64,000 bases of DNA, taken from NCBI GenBank assembly GCA_963847985.1, contig CAWKBS010000005.1, forward strand, positions 109,828 to 173,827, given 5' to 3'. Shown one piece after another: positions 25,044 through 34,731 of this stretch. The notes under the pieces are model-generated. The model searched no databases and was not told where the DNA came from. It was given only the letters and a program-made list of their open reading frames with translations. Position 1 is the first letter of the stretch, and every line of letters begins with the position of its first letter. The position numbers and the translations under genes are program-made. This DNA is from JAIBJN01 sp963847985 (GTDB taxonomy: Bacteria > Actinomycetota > Thermoleophilia > Gaiellales > Gaiellaceae).

Positions 25044-26266
25044 AAGTCCTCCTCGCCACGATGTACTGGCCGCCCGCGGGCGGCGGCGGGGTCCCGCGGC
25101 CGCTCAAGATGGCGACGTACCTGCCGGAGCTCGGGATCGAGACGCACGTGCTCGTGCCGGCCGACGCGAAGCGGATGCACCGCGACGAGTCGCTCGTCCC
25201 GCCGCCGGCCGCCATCGTCCACGAGACGCGGAACCTGGCGCCCCGCGTCCACCGGCCGCAGGCCGAGCTGGCGCAGGCGCACGGTCTCGCGCGTCTCCGG
25301 TTACAGGCGGCGCTCACCGGCAGGCGCCTCCTCGTCCCCGACCCCAGCTCACCCTGGCTCCTGACCGCGGTTCCGGCCGCGATCCGGTTGGTGCGCAGGC
25401 ACGGCATCGACGTCGTCGTCACCTCGTCCCCGCCCGGCTCGGTGAACCTCCTGGGCGCGGCGGTCAAGCGCGCGACCGGCGTCCGCTGGGTCGCCGACCT
25501 CAGGGACTCCCTCATCTCCCATCCGCACCGGCGCCAGGACGTGCGCGGTGAGAGCCGGGTCGCGAAGCTCGTCGCCCGGTACGCCGACGCGACCGTCTGC
25601 GTCGCCCCGGCCGCCGTCGAGGAGATGCGCGCGCTCTCACCGCGCGGGCCGGTGGAGCTGATCGACCACGGTGCCGATTTCGACGACTTCGAGGGGCTCG
25701 AGTACACGCGCGGCGAGCGCTTCCGCATCACGCACACGGGCACGATCTTCGGCCGGCGCGACCCGAAGCCGTTCCTCCGCGCGCTGGCGCGTCAGGGCGA
25801 CGACGTCGTCGCGCGCTTCGTCGGGGACTTCCGCGACGCCGACCGGGCCGTCATCGCCGAGCTCGGCCTCGGCAACCGGATCGAGCTGATCCCCTACCAG
25901 CCCCGGCGGGAGGCCCTCGCACTGCAGCGCGACTCGGAGGCGCTCCTCCTGCTCGTCCCGGCGGGCGAGGGACGCGGCCGCTTCGTCGTGACGACGAAGA
26001 TCTTCGAGTACCTCGCTGCCGGCCGCCCGATCCTCGCGGCCGTGCCCGGCGACGGGCCCGCCGCCGAGCTCCTGCGCGAGACGGGCGCAGGCGTCGTGGC
26101 GCCGCCGGACGACACCGACGCCATCGCCACCGCGCTCACCGGGCTGGTGTCGGGGTGGCGGGACGGGTCGCTGAACGGTGTGACGCTCGCGCCCGAGGTG
26201 CGCGAGGGGCTCTCGCGGCGTTCGCGGATCGAGCGCTTCGCCGAGCTGCTGAGGAGCCTACCGTGA
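25040..26266 (+). CDS. GT4-family glycosyltransferase
   Basis: 408 residues. Glycine-rich acceptor-side loop PPAGGGGVPRPLKMA near the N-terminus, VADLRDS, the second Rossmann half starting ITHTGTIFGRRDP, and the donor site KIFEYLAAGRPILA. These match GT4/WbuB-like transferases that extend a lipid-linked oligosaccharide from a nucleotide sugar. The ATG overlaps the preceding TGA and its stop overlaps the next GTG, so it is translationally coupled on both sides. Confidence 0.85.
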   Translation: MKVLLATMYWPPAGGGGVPRPLKMATYLPELGIETHVLVPADAKRMHRDESLVPPPAAIVHETRNLAPRVHRPQAELAQAHGLARLRLQAALTGRRLLVPDPSSPWLLTAVPAAIRLVRRHGIDVVVTSSPPGSVNLLGAAVKRATGVRWVADLRDSLISHPHRRQDVRGESRVAKLVARYADATVCVAPAAVEEMRALSPRGPVELIDHGADFDDFEGLEYTRGERFRITHTGTIFGRRDPKPFLRALARQGDDVVARFVGDFRDADRAVIAELGLGNRIELIPYQPRREALALQRDSEALLLLVPAGEGRGRFVVTTKIFEYLAAGRPILAAVPGDGPAAELLRETGAGVVAPPDDTDAIATALTGLVSGWRDGSLNGVTLAPEVREGLSRRSRIERFAELLRSLP

Positions 26267-27591
26267 GGCGCACCGTCGACATCCTGCTGCTCGGCGCGCT
26301 CTTCACGATCACGTTCACGAAGCTCCGCTGGGAGGTCGGCCCGGTGGACATCACCCTCGCGGAGATCGTCGCCCTCGGCTTCATCGGCGCGTTCGTCACC
26401 ATGCGTGTCCGCGCCGGCGACTGGCTCTTCCCCCGCACCGTGCAGGTGCTCGGCGTCTTCTTCCTCCTCTTCCTGCTGGTCTATCTCGTCGGCTACTTCA
26501 ACCTCTCGACGGTCGCCTCGCGGAACCTCTGGGTGAAGGGGATGATCACGTTCGGCATCCACTTCACCTTCCTGATGGCGGCGGTCGCGTACATTGCCCG
26601 CCGGAGCGAGGCCTTCCTCTGGCGGGCGGTGCGGTGGTTCTGCGCCGGCCTCGCCGTCAACGCGCTCTACGGGCTCGCCGCGCTCGCCTATGCAGAGGCG
26701 CGGGACGGGGCCGACCTGGACGCGGTCCTGCTGCAGCCGATCACCGGTGACGCTCCGGGCCTCCAGCTCTTCGGCGTGACCGGCGGCTTCAGCATCTACC
26801 GGACGAACGGGCTCACGCTCGACCCGAACCACCTCGGGATCATGCTCGTCGTCCCGCTGCTCGTCCTGCTGCCCGTCTATCTGCGCCTGCCGAAGGGAAG
26901 CTCGTCGCGCGTTCCGCTGGCGGTCGCGCTCGGCGGCCTCTTCGTCGTGCTTCTGGCGACGATCTCGCGCAGCGCGCTGCTCGGGCTCGCCGTCGGCCTG
27001 CTCGTCCTCGCCGTCCCGTACCGGCGGGCGTTCCTCTCCGCCCGGTTCCTGCTCCCGCTGGCCGCCGTGGCGGGCGTCATCGGGGTCGTCGTCGCCCAGC
27101 GGACCGGCTTCTTCGAGTCGATAGTCCGCGTGCGCTCGAATGTCGGAAGCTCCTCGACCCAGACCCACTTCGAGCTCTACGACCTGATCGGGCCGGTCCT
27201 GCGGGACACGCCCCTCTTCGGCCTCGGCAGGAACACGTTCTCCGCGTACTACGAGTTCCTGACCGGGAAGTCGAACTGGGGCCCGCACTCCTACTACCTC
27301 AGCGTTGTCACGGAAAGCGGGCTGTTCGGGGCGATGCTCGTCGCCGCCTACCTCGCCTACGTCCTCCAGCGCCTCGGCGTCGCCCGGAGGCTCGGGCTCG
27401 CCCTCTCGGCTCCCGGCGACTCCTCCGCCGTGCTCCTGCGCGCTCTGGCGTGGGGAATCACGGCTGCCCTCGCGGGGACGATGGTGGCGAACTTCTTCTA
27501 CCTCACCATGCAGATGTACTACTTCACGGCGCTCGTCGCGCTCGCGCTCAGCGTCCCGCTCCTCCTCGCGCGCCGCGCCCGCAGCGCATGA
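26263..27591 (+). CDS. O-antigen polymerase/ligase (Wzy/WaaL-like) membrane protein
   Basis: 442 residues with about 11-12 helices. The large extracytoplasmic loop carries GGFSIYRTNGLTLDPNHLG and then DLIGPVLRDTPLFGLG, GPHSYYLSVVTESGLFG, the Wzy_C-type motif with a conserved His. Such proteins polymerise undecaprenyl-linked repeat units or ligate the chain to an acceptor on the outer face. A Wzz-like partner is at 36083. Start GTG at 26263 overlaps the preceding stop. Confidence 0.83.
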   Translation: MRRTVDILLLGALFTITFTKLRWEVGPVDITLAEIVALGFIGAFVTMRVRAGDWLFPRTVQVLGVFFLLFLLVYLVGYFNLSTVASRNLWVKGMITFGIHFTFLMAAVAYIARRSEAFLWRAVRWFCAGLAVNALYGLAALAYAEARDGADLDAVLLQPITGDAPGLQLFGVTGGFSIYRTNGLTLDPNHLGIMLVVPLLVLLPVYLRLPKGSSSRVPLAVALGGLFVVLLATISRSALLGLAVGLLVLAVPYRRAFLSARFLLPLAAVAGVIGVVVAQRTGFFESIVRVRSNVGSSSTQTHFELYDLIGPVLRDTPLFGLGRNTFSAYYEFLTGKSNWGPHSYYLSVVTESGLFGAMLVAAYLAYVLQRLGVARRLGLALSAPGDSSAVLLRALAWGITAALAGTMVANFFYLTMQMYYFTALVALALSVPLLLARRARSA

Positions 27592-29330
27592 AAATCGCCG
27601 TCTTCACCACGTCCTACCCGCGGCATGCCGACGACTTCGCCGGCCGCTTCGTCTCGGGGCTCGTCGACCGGCTGCGCGAGCAGGGGGACGAGGTCGCGGT
27701 CGTGGCGCCGGGCGACTATCGCACCTTCGGGCTCTCCTCCGACGGCGGCGGGATCGTCCGCGCGGCGCGCAGGAAGCCGTGGGCCGCGCCGCCGATGCTC
27801 GCCTCCATGGCCCTCGCGCTGCGCCGGGCCGCGCGCGGCGCCGATCTCGTCCACGCCCACTGGCTCGCAGGAGGTGCCGTCGCGCTCCTCTCCGGCAAGC
27901 CGTTCGTGGTCACGCTCCACGGCACGATCTCGGGCGGCCGGCTCGACGACTTCCTGCTCTTGGAGGATCCTCCTCGGCTCGCCCGGCTCGTGCTCGAGCG
28001 CGCCCGGGGCATCATCTGCGTCTCGGAGGCGCTCACGGAGGCCGCTCACGCCGCCGGGTTCGCCAAGGCGGTCTTCATCCCCAACGGGATCGACGTTCCG
28101 GCCGAAGTCGGCGCCGAGGCCGAGCCGCCCGAGATCCTCTACACCGGCCGTTTGGCCCCGGAGAAGGGGATCGAGGACCTCGCCGCCGCCGCCGACGGGC
28201 TCAACCTGGTCGTGTCGGGGGAGGGGCCGCTGCGGCCGCTCCTCCCGCAGGCGCTCGGCTTCCTCAGCCGCGAGGAGCTGGAGCGCCGCTACGAGCGTGC
28301 GGCGATCGTGGTCTGCCCCTCGCGGAGCGAAGGCTTCGGCATCGTTTGCGCCGAGGCGATGGCCCACGGCAAGCCGGTGGTCGCCGGGGCCGTCGGGGGG
28401 CTCGTGAACCTCGTGGAGCACGAGCGGACGGGGCTGCTCGTCCCGCCGCGCGACCCGCCCGCCCTCCGCGCCGCTCTGGAGCGGCTGCTGGCGGACCCCT
28501 CCCTCCGCCGCCGGCTCGGTGCAGCGGGGCGGGAGAAGATCGTCGCCGGCTACTCCTGGGAGAAGGTCGTCGCAGAGACGAGGGAGGTCTACGCACGCGC
28601 ACTCGAGCAGCACACCAGGCAGCCGCACGCGGTCCTCGACACGCCGTCGCGCCTGGCCAAGGCGAGCAAGCTCGAGCGGCTGATCGGGAGCCGCATCGAG
28701 CTGGCCGGCGCCAGTGTCCTCGACATCGGGACGGGCTCCGGCGTGATCGCCGCGTCGCTGGCCGAGCGCCTCGGCCCCGAGGGTCGGGTCGTCAGCGTCG
28801 ACCCGGTCGACCAGCGCGTCGCCACCGAGGGCTACGAGTTCGTCCAGGTCGCCGACACGACGCTCCCGTTCGAGCCCGGGGCCTTCGACCTGGTCGTCTC
28901 GAACCACGTCCTCGACCACGTCGGCGGGATGCCGGAGAAGCGCCACCATCTCGAGGAGATCCGCAGGGTGCTTCGCCCGGGGGGCGCCTGCTACCTCGCT
29001 GTCGCCAACCGCTGGGTGCTGGTGGAGCCGCACTTCCGCCTGCCGTTCCTGAGCTGGCTCCCCGCCGGCCTGCGCACGCCGTACGTCCGCCTCGCGCGCC
29101 GCGGCGAGATCTACGACTGCGACCTGCCCGCCCGCGGCCAGGTGATCCACCTCGTCACCGATGCGGGCTTCACCTACGAGGCGCTCGAGCTCGAGGCGCT
29201 GACCGGGCTCGCCGAGCTCGAGGGCGGCACGCTCCCGCGACTCGTCTCCCGGGTCCCGCAGGGCGTGCTCGAGACCGTGCGGCCGGTCTTTCCGACGGTC
29301 GTCCTCTTCCTGCGAAAGCGGGAGCGATGA
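27588..29330 (+). CDS. Fusion: GT4 glycosyltransferase (N) and SAM methyltransferase (C)
   Basis: 580 residues, one clean frame. GT4 part (1-340): TTSYPRHADDFAGRF, VHAHWLAGG (88-96), YTGRLAPEKGIEDL with Arg188/Lys193 for the donor phosphates, and SRSEGFGIVCAEAM (245-258), the EX7E motif. Methyltransferase part (360-580): VLDIGTGSGVI (377-387) and SNHVLDHVGG. There is no stop or start between the domains. This is the third glycosyltransferase-methyltransferase fusion in the window, again coupled by ATGA overlaps to neighbours. Confidence 0.85.
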   Translation: MKIAVFTTSYPRHADDFAGRFVSGLVDRLREQGDEVAVVAPGDYRTFGLSSDGGGIVRAARRKPWAAPPMLASMALALRRAARGADLVHAHWLAGGAVALLSGKPFVVTLHGTISGGRLDDFLLLEDPPRLARLVLERARGIICVSEALTEAAHAAGFAKAVFIPNGIDVPAEVGAEAEPPEILYTGRLAPEKGIEDLAAAADGLNLVVSGEGPLRPLLPQALGFLSREELERRYERAAIVVCPSRSEGFGIVCAEAMAHGKPVVAGAVGGLVNLVEHERTGLLVPPRDPPALRAALERLLADPSLRRRLGAAGREKIVAGYSWEKVVAETREVYARALEQHTRQPHAVLDTPSRLAKASKLERLIGSRIELAGASVLDIGTGSGVIAASLAERLGPEGRVVSVDPVDQRVATEGYEFVQVADTTLPFEPGAFDLVVSNHVLDHVGGMPEKRHHLEEIRRVLRPGGACYLAVANRWVLVEPHFRLPFLSWLPAGLRTPYVRLARRGEIYDCDLPARGQVIHLVTDAGFTYEALELEALTGLAELEGGTLPRLVSRVPQGVLETVRPVFPTVVLFLRKRER

Positions 29331-30025
29331 AACGGTTCACGTTCACGCGCGCTCCGACGAGCTACGACGAGCAGTTCATCGACACGATGGCGGACGCCTA
29401 CGCGGAGCAGACGCGCTGGACGAAGCTGAGGCTCGCCGCCGTCGAGGACCTGGTCGAGCCGAGGGCGGACGAGCGCGTGCTCGACTTGGGCTGCACTGCG
29501 GGCGCGATCGCGCACTTCCTCTCGACGTTCGGCTGCGAGGCCGTCGGCGTCGATTCAGAGCCGCGCGCGATCGAGCGCGCGCGCGGCCTCCATCCCGAGC
29601 TCCGGTTCGACGTCGCCGACGTGGCCGCCTTGCCCTACGAGGACGAGTCCTTCGACAAGGCGGTGGCGGCAGACCTCGTCGAGCACCTCGACGACGCGAC
29701 GTTGGCCGGGATGCTCTCCGAGACGCGCCGTGTCCTCAAGCCGGGCGGAACGCTCTCCGTCTACACCCCGAACCCCAAGCACCTGATCGAGCGGCTGAAA
29801 GAGCGGGAGCTGATCCTCGCACAGAATCCGACTCACATCGGCCTACGGCCGGCGGAGGAGCTGGCGGCGGCGATCGAGCGCGCCGGCCTGATCGTCGAGC
29901 GTGACGAATGGCGCGCGAGCTTCATCCCCGTCTTCCGGTGGGTCGAGGGTGCCGGCGGGCGCTGGAGCGCCTCGCTGCGCTACCGGCTCTGCCTGCGCGC
30001 GCACCGGCCTGGCGGAGGCGTCTGA
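29327..30025 (+). CDS. Class I SAM-dependent methyltransferase
   Basis: 232 residues. VLDLGCTAGAIAHFL is motif I, VGVDSEPRAIERA follows strand 2 and AADLVEHLDDATLAGML strand 4. ATG overlaps the upstream TGA; ends in TGATG with the next gene. Sugar O-methylation of the growing chain is a reasonable guess; substrate unknown. Confidence 0.82.
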   Translation: MKRFTFTRAPTSYDEQFIDTMADAYAEQTRWTKLRLAAVEDLVEPRADERVLDLGCTAGAIAHFLSTFGCEAVGVDSEPRAIERARGLHPELRFDVADVAALPYEDESFDKAVAADLVEHLDDATLAGMLSETRRVLKPGGTLSVYTPNPKHLIERLKERELILAQNPTHIGLRPAEELAAAIERAGLIVERDEWRASFIPVFRWVEGAGGRWSASLRYRLCLRAHRPGGGV

Positions 30026-31149
30026 TGCTCCGCGCCGTCTTCTGGGTCGCGGGCGGCGCCCTGGCCTGGACACACGTCGGCTATCCGCTCGCGGCCGCGG
30101 CGCTCGCCCGCGTCCGCCCGCGCCCGGTCCGCCGCGAGGACGTGACGCCCGAGGTCACCGTTGTCGTCGCCGCCCACGACGAGGAGGACGTGATCGGGCG
30201 CCGAGTCGAGAACCTGCTCGAGCTGGACTACCCGGCGGAGCGCCTGTCGGTCGTCGTCGCCTCCGACGGCTCGACGGACGGCACCGACGCGGCCGTCGAG
30301 GCCGTCGCCGGCCGAGACTCGCGCGTGAGGCTCCTCCGGTGCGCCCGCGGCGGCAAGGTCGCCGCCCAGGACGAAGCCGTCGGGCAGACGGGCGGGGAGA
30401 TCGTCGCGTTCTCGGACGCCAACAGCCTCTGGTCGCCCGACGCCCTGCGGGTCCTCCTCCGGAGCTTTGCCGATCCCGGCGTCGCGTACGTCTGCGGACA
30501 GGTCCGGCTCGTGGGCGACGACGGGACGAGCCGTGAGGGCGTCTACTGGCGCTACGAGATGTGGCTGCGCGAGAACGAGTCCCGGCTGGCGGGGATCACG
30601 GGCGGCAACGGGGCCATCTACGCGGTTCGTCGCGCGGACTACGTCGACGGCGACCCGCGGTTCGGGCACGACCTGGGGTTCCCGTACCTGATGGTCCAGC
30701 GCGGCCGGCGCGCGGTCTACGACCCCGGGGCGATCGCGGTCGAGAAGGCGCCGTCCGACAGCGAGGACGAGTACGGGCGCAAGGTGCGGATGCTGGCCCA
30801 GTGCTGGCTCCACCTGCTGACCGGGCGCATGCTGCGGCCCGCGGAGCCTCTCTACCTCGCGCAGCTCGTCTCGCATCGCGTGCTCCGCTACTCGAGCGGC
30901 CTGCTCCACCTCGGTCTCCTGGGCGCGAACGTCGCGCTCGCCCGCGACCACCGTGCCTACCGGGCTCCGCTGGCCGCCCAGATCGCCTTCCTCAGCCTGG
31001 CCGCCGCCGGGAGGCTCCGCCTACCGCTCCCCGGCTCGGCTCTCGCCTGGTACTACGTCGTCGTGACCTCGGCAACCGTCTCGGGCCTCGCCCGGCTCCT
31101 GCGAGAGGGAGTGCCGACCGTCTGGGACAAGGCGGCAGGGACCCGATGA
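30025..31149 (+). CDS. GT2 glycosyltransferase with membrane anchors (processive/IcaA-like group)
   Basis: 374 residues. An N-terminal hydrophobic helix, then VTVVVAAHDEEDVIGRRVE, VVASDGSTDGT, GGKVAAQDEAV and FSDANSLWSP as the donor/metal sites, then ITGGNGAIYAVRR and acidic acceptor motifs, and two or more hydrophobic helices after residue 290. The arrangement is like cellulose-synthase/IcaA-type GT2 proteins but the QXXRW motif is not evident, so it may add single residues. Coupled to neighbours by one-base and four-base overlaps. Confidence 0.8.
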   Translation: MLRAVFWVAGGALAWTHVGYPLAAAALARVRPRPVRREDVTPEVTVVVAAHDEEDVIGRRVENLLELDYPAERLSVVVASDGSTDGTDAAVEAVAGRDSRVRLLRCARGGKVAAQDEAVGQTGGEIVAFSDANSLWSPDALRVLLRSFADPGVAYVCGQVRLVGDDGTSREGVYWRYEMWLRENESRLAGITGGNGAIYAVRRADYVDGDPRFGHDLGFPYLMVQRGRRAVYDPGAIAVEKAPSDSEDEYGRKVRMLAQCWLHLLTGRMLRPAEPLYLAQLVSHRVLRYSSGLLHLGLLGANVALARDHRAYRAPLAAQIAFLSLAAAGRLRLPLPGSALAWYYVVVTSATVSGLARLLREGVPTVWDKAAGTR

Positions 31150-31743
31150 GCGGAGGAAAGCGCGCGTTCGACCTCGTCGGCGCCTCGCTCGGGCTCGTGC
31201 TCTTCTCCCCCGTGCTCGCGGTCGCGGCCGCCGCGATCAAGCTCGAGGACCGCGGCCCGGTCCTCTACCGCCAGGCGCGCGTGGGCAAGGACGGAGCGCC
31301 GTTCGAGCTCCTGAAGCTCCGGACGATGGTGCCGGGCGCGGAGAAGCCTCGGCCAGGGCCTGGCGGTGAACGAAGGGGATCCGCGCATCACGCGCACGGG
31401 CCGGGCCCTCCGCCGGCTCTCCCTGGACGAGCTCCCCCAGCTCTGGAACGTCCTGCGCGGCGAGATGAGCCTCGTGGGCCCTCGCCCGACGCTGGCCTAT
31501 CAGGTGGCGAAGTACAGCGAGCACCAGCGGAGAAGGCTCGAGGTGCGTCCGGGCCTCACCGGCTGGGCGCAGGTCCACGGACGCGCGCGCCTTCCCTGGA
31601 GCGAGCGAATCGAGCTGGACGTCTGGTACGTGGACAACCACACGTTCCGGCTCGACCTGCGCATCCTGGCCCGCACGCCGCGGGTGCTCTTCTCCGGCAC
31701 CTACAAGGGCACGACCGGCGGCTGGTCGGAGAGCAGTGACTAG
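31146..31743 (+). CDS. Small initiating phosphoglycosyltransferase (PglC/WcaJ catalytic-domain type), one frameshift near 31348
   Basis: About 198 residues when repaired. KRAFDLVGASLGLVLFSP is the re-entrant membrane helix, GPVLYRQARVGKDG and FELLKLRTM follow, then after the shift DPRITRTGRALRRLSLDELP with the catalytic Asp-Glu, GEMSLVGPRP and the late RPGLTGWAQVHGR. It transfers a sugar-1-phosphate to polyprenyl phosphate to start a repeat unit. The shift lies at GAGAAGCCTC: deleting one C restores KLGQGLAVNEGDP. It is the last gene of the 22947 operon. A second, long-form initiating enzyme is at 44994. Confidence 0.82.
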
Positions 31744-31746
31744 CAT
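31741..31746 (+). promoter_or_regulatory. -10 box TAGCAT for a leaderless transcript
   Basis: TAGCAT begins 14 nt before the ATG at 31755 and contains the stop codon of the phosphoglycosyltransferase, so a new leaderless transcript probably starts here. Confidence 0.45.
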
Positions 31747-31754
31747 CCCGGCGT

Positions 31755-32741
31755 ATGCGAGTTCTTCTCACGTGCGTCGGTAGGCGGGTCGACATCGTCC
31801 GGGCGTTCGGCGAGGCCGGCGCGACCACGATCGCCGCCGACCTGGACCCCCTGGCGCCGGCGCTCTACGCGGCCGACCGTCAGGCCCGCGTCCCGCCCTT
31901 CACCGACGACGGCTACGTCCCCGCTCTCGCCGAGCTGGTGGCGGCGCACGGGATCTCCCTGATCGTCCCTCTGGCCGACGGGGACCAGCTCGTCCTCGCC
32001 AGGGAGCGCGATGCGTTCGCGGAGTGCCTGGTGCTGCTGCCCGGGCCGGAGGCGGTCGAGCGGACCAACGACAAGTACCTGGCCCATCTCTTCTTCCGGG
32101 ACCACGGGATCGACTCGCCCGACACCTGGCTCCCTGCGGACGTGCCGCCGGAGCCCGGGTTCCCGTTGCTCGTGAAGGCGCGCTTCGGGTTCGCCTCCCG
32201 CAACATCTTCCGGGCGAACGACCGGGAGGAGCTGGAGCACTTCCTGCGCTACTCCCCGGTCGAGTCGATGGTTCAGCGCGTCTGCGCCGGCGAGGAGTTC
32301 TCGATCGACGTCTTCGGCGATCTCGAGGGAACGTGCCTGAACGCGATCCCGCGGACGATGATCGAGTCGGCCGGCGGCGAGTCCATCAAGGGGAAGACCA
32401 TCCGCGACCCGGAGCTCATCGAGGTCGGTCGCCGCGTTGCCGAGGCCCTCGGCGTCGTCGGCCCCGCCACCGTCCAGTGCTTCCGCCCGGAGCCCGGGCT
32501 CCACGAGGTCACGGACGTCAACCTGCGCTTCGGCGGCGCCTTCCCGCTCCCGCTCGCGGCCGGGAGCGCGTATCCGGAGCTCGCCCTCGCCCTCGCCCGC
32601 GGCGAGCGGCCGCAGCCTCGCGTGGGCGACTTCCGCGAAGGCGTCGTCATGACGCGCTGGCTCTCCGAGACGTGCCTCGTGGAGGAGGAGGGCGACTACG
32701 TACCGCTCGGGGACCTGACGCTCGCGCCGGACAGGCGGTAG
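31755..32741 (+). CDS. ATP-grasp family protein (carbamoyl-phosphate-synthase-like ligase)
   Basis: 328 residues. MRVLLTCVGRRVDIVRAF is the pre-ATP-grasp Rossmann-like strand, VERTNDKYLAHLFFRDHGI the conserved helix before the ATP lid, FPLLVKARFGFASRNIF the nucleotide-binding strand, VCAGEEFSIDVF and EVTDVNLRFGG the metal ligands. Proteins of this type recur in polysaccharide loci and may add an acid to an amino group of a sugar. It is not closely similar to the ATP-grasp at 16883. Coupled by one base to the following GT4. Confidence 0.8.
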   Translation: MRVLLTCVGRRVDIVRAFGEAGATTIAADLDPLAPALYAADRQARVPPFTDDGYVPALAELVAAHGISLIVPLADGDQLVLARERDAFAECLVLLPGPEAVERTNDKYLAHLFFRDHGIDSPDTWLPADVPPEPGFPLLVKARFGFASRNIFRANDREELEHFLRYSPVESMVQRVCAGEEFSIDVFGDLEGTCLNAIPRTMIESAGGESIKGKTIRDPELIEVGRRVAEALGVVGPATVQCFRPEPGLHEVTDVNLRFGGAFPLPLAAGSAYPELALALARGERPQPRVGDFREGVVMTRWLSETCLVEEEGDYVPLGDLTLAPDRR

Positions 32742-33868
32742 TGCGGGTCGTCCAGATCGATCCGCTCGCCTATACGCCGCCCTACGACGACGGCCTCGCC
32801 GCCGCGCTCGCGCGCCGAGGCCACGACGTGCACCTGCTCACGTCGCCCTTCCTGCACGGAGTCAGCCCGGTGCCGCGCGGCTACGCCCGTGAGGAGATCT
32901 TCCTCCAGGTCAGCGGCAGGCTGCTGGCCGGACGCCCGCGCTCGTCGCTCCGCCTTCCGCTCAAGGCGGTCGAGTACCCGCCCGGCGCCTTGCGCGCCGT
33001 CCGGCGGGTCCGGGCGTTGAACGCCCACGTCGTCCACGTCCAGTGGTGTCCGGCGCCGCGCATCGACCGGCGCTGGTTGGCCACGCTTGCGCGGACGCGC
33101 CCGACGGTCTTCACCGCCCACGAGGTGCTGCCGCCGCGGAGCGCCCACCAGGTCGACGTGTGGCGGGAGATCTTCGCCACGGTCGACCGCGTCGTCGTCC
33201 ACTCCGCGGGCTCCGGCGCTCGCCTCGCCGAGCTCGGGGTCGAGCCGGGGAAGATCGTCGAGATCCCGCATCCCGCCTTCGAGAGCGCCAACGGGACGCC
33301 GGTCGCGGCCCCTTCCGGGTCGACGCTCCTCTTCTTCGGGCTCATCCGCCGGTACAAGGGCCTCGACGTCCTCATCCGCGCGCTGCCCGAGGTCGCCGCC
33401 GCCGTTCCCGAGACCCGGCTGATCGTCGCGGGCGACCCGCTCGACGAGCCCGTCGGACCGCTGCGCGACCTGGCGGTGAGCCTCGGCGTCGCCGACCGCA
33501 TCGAGTGGCGGCTCGAGTACGTCCCCGGCGACGGGATCCCCGCGCTGATGGCCTCGGCCACGGTGGTCGTCCTCCCGTACCGGCGCATCGAGGCCTCGGG
33601 CGTCCTCGCCGACGCGGTCGGCAACGGCCGGCCCGCGGTCGTGAGCGACGTGGGGGCGATCGGCGAGACCGTCCGCCGCTTCGGCGCCGGGGAGGCTGTG
33701 CCGCCGGAGGACCCCGGCGCCCTGGCCGCGGCCTGCGTTCGCCTGCTCGGTGACGAGACCCGTCTGGCCGCCGCTTTCGCCGGGGTCGAGGCGGCGCGGA
33801 AGGCGCTCACCTGGGACGCCTCCGCCGAGGCGCACGAGCTGCTCTACGACGAGATCGCCCGCCGCTAG
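32741..33868 (+). CDS. GT4-family glycosyltransferase
   Basis: 375 residues. Acceptor-side VVQIDPLAYTPPYDDGLA and VVHVQWCPAPR, second domain STLLFFGLIRRYKGLDVLI, and donor region VVLPYRRIEASGVLADAVGNG in which the first Glu of EX7E is present (IEASGVLADA). Cytoplasmic transfer onto a lipid-linked glycan expected. GTG start overlaps the preceding TAG; its stop overlaps the next GTG. Confidence 0.84.
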   Translation: MRVVQIDPLAYTPPYDDGLAAALARRGHDVHLLTSPFLHGVSPVPRGYAREEIFLQVSGRLLAGRPRSSLRLPLKAVEYPPGALRAVRRVRALNAHVVHVQWCPAPRIDRRWLATLARTRPTVFTAHEVLPPRSAHQVDVWREIFATVDRVVVHSAGSGARLAELGVEPGKIVEIPHPAFESANGTPVAAPSGSTLLFFGLIRRYKGLDVLIRALPEVAAAVPETRLIVAGDPLDEPVGPLRDLAVSLGVADRIEWRLEYVPGDGIPALMASATVVVLPYRRIEASGVLADAVGNGRPAVVSDVGAIGETVRRFGAGEAVPPEDPGALAAACVRLLGDETRLAAAFAGVEAARKALTWDASAEAHELLYDEIARR

Positions 33869-34731
33869 TGCTGCCGCATTTCCTCGTCATCGGCGCCTAC
33901 AAGAGCGGCTCGACCGCGATCCAGGAAGCGCTGCGCGCGCACCCGCAGGTCTTCCTGCCGGAGAAGGGCCCCAGCTTCTTCGCCTTCGACGAGGCGCCGG
34001 CGAGCGACCGGCCGCTTCCCCCGGGCACCGTTCGCGACTGGGCGGACTACCAGGCCCTCTTCGCCGACGCCCCGGCCGGCGCCGTCTGCGGCGAGGTCTC
34101 GCCCGAGTACCTGGCGAACCCGTGGTCGTGCGGCCGCATCAGCGCGCGCCTGCCCGACGCGAAGCTCGTCGCCGTCCTCCGCAACCCGGTGGAGCGCGCG
34201 TATTCCGACTACCTCATGTACGTGCGCGACGGCGACGAGCGGCTCGACTTCGCCGCGGCGCTGGACGAGCAGGAGGAGCGCCGCCGCGCCGGCTCGCCCA
34301 CGGGCTACTACCTCGAGACCGGGTTCTACGGCCGTCAGCTCCGCCCGTACTTCGAGACCTTCCCGCGCGGGCAGCTCCAGGTGTACCTCTTCGAGGACTT
34401 CGCCGCCGGTCCCGCCGCCGTGCTCGAGCCGCTTCTGGCGTTTCTCGGCGTCGACCCGGCCCTGGGAGCGACGCCGGAACGCGCCGTCAACGTCTCGGGC
34501 GTCCCGCGGAACGCGGTCGTGGGCGCCGCCGTACGCGGCGGCAGGCGCATCGCGCCGCTCCTTCCGGAAGCCGTGCGCCGCCGGGCGAAGGCCGCGCTCT
34601 CCCGCGGGCTCGAGCGGCCCGAGCTCGCGCCCGACCTCCGCCGCCGGCTCGCCGACGTCTACCGCGAGGACGTCGCGGAGCTCGAGCGGCTCCTCGAACG
34701 GCCGCTCGGCCACTGGCTCGAGGAGCGCTAG
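33868..34731 (+). CDS. Sulfotransferase, heparan-sulfate/NodH-like family
   Basis: 287 residues. VIGAYKSGSTAIQEAL (7-22) is the PAPS 5'-phosphosulfate loop, EVSPEYLANP the substrate-side segment, and VLRNPVERAYSDYLMYV the 3'-phosphate-binding motif with its Arg and Ser. The layout matches carbohydrate sulfotransferases more closely than the one at 2309. GTG start inside TAGTG. The 3' end overlaps by four bases with the convergent propeller gene. Sulfation of a surface sugar is likely. Confidence 0.85.
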   Translation: MLPHFLVIGAYKSGSTAIQEALRAHPQVFLPEKGPSFFAFDEAPASDRPLPPGTVRDWADYQALFADAPAGAVCGEVSPEYLANPWSCGRISARLPDAKLVAVLRNPVERAYSDYLMYVRDGDERLDFAAALDEQEERRRAGSPTGYYLETGFYGRQLRPYFETFPRGQLQVYLFEDFAAGPAAVLEPLLAFLGVDPALGATPERAVNVSGVPRNAVVGAAVRGGRRIAPLLPEAVRRRAKAALSRGLERPELAPDLRRRLADVYREDVAELERLLERPLGHWLEER

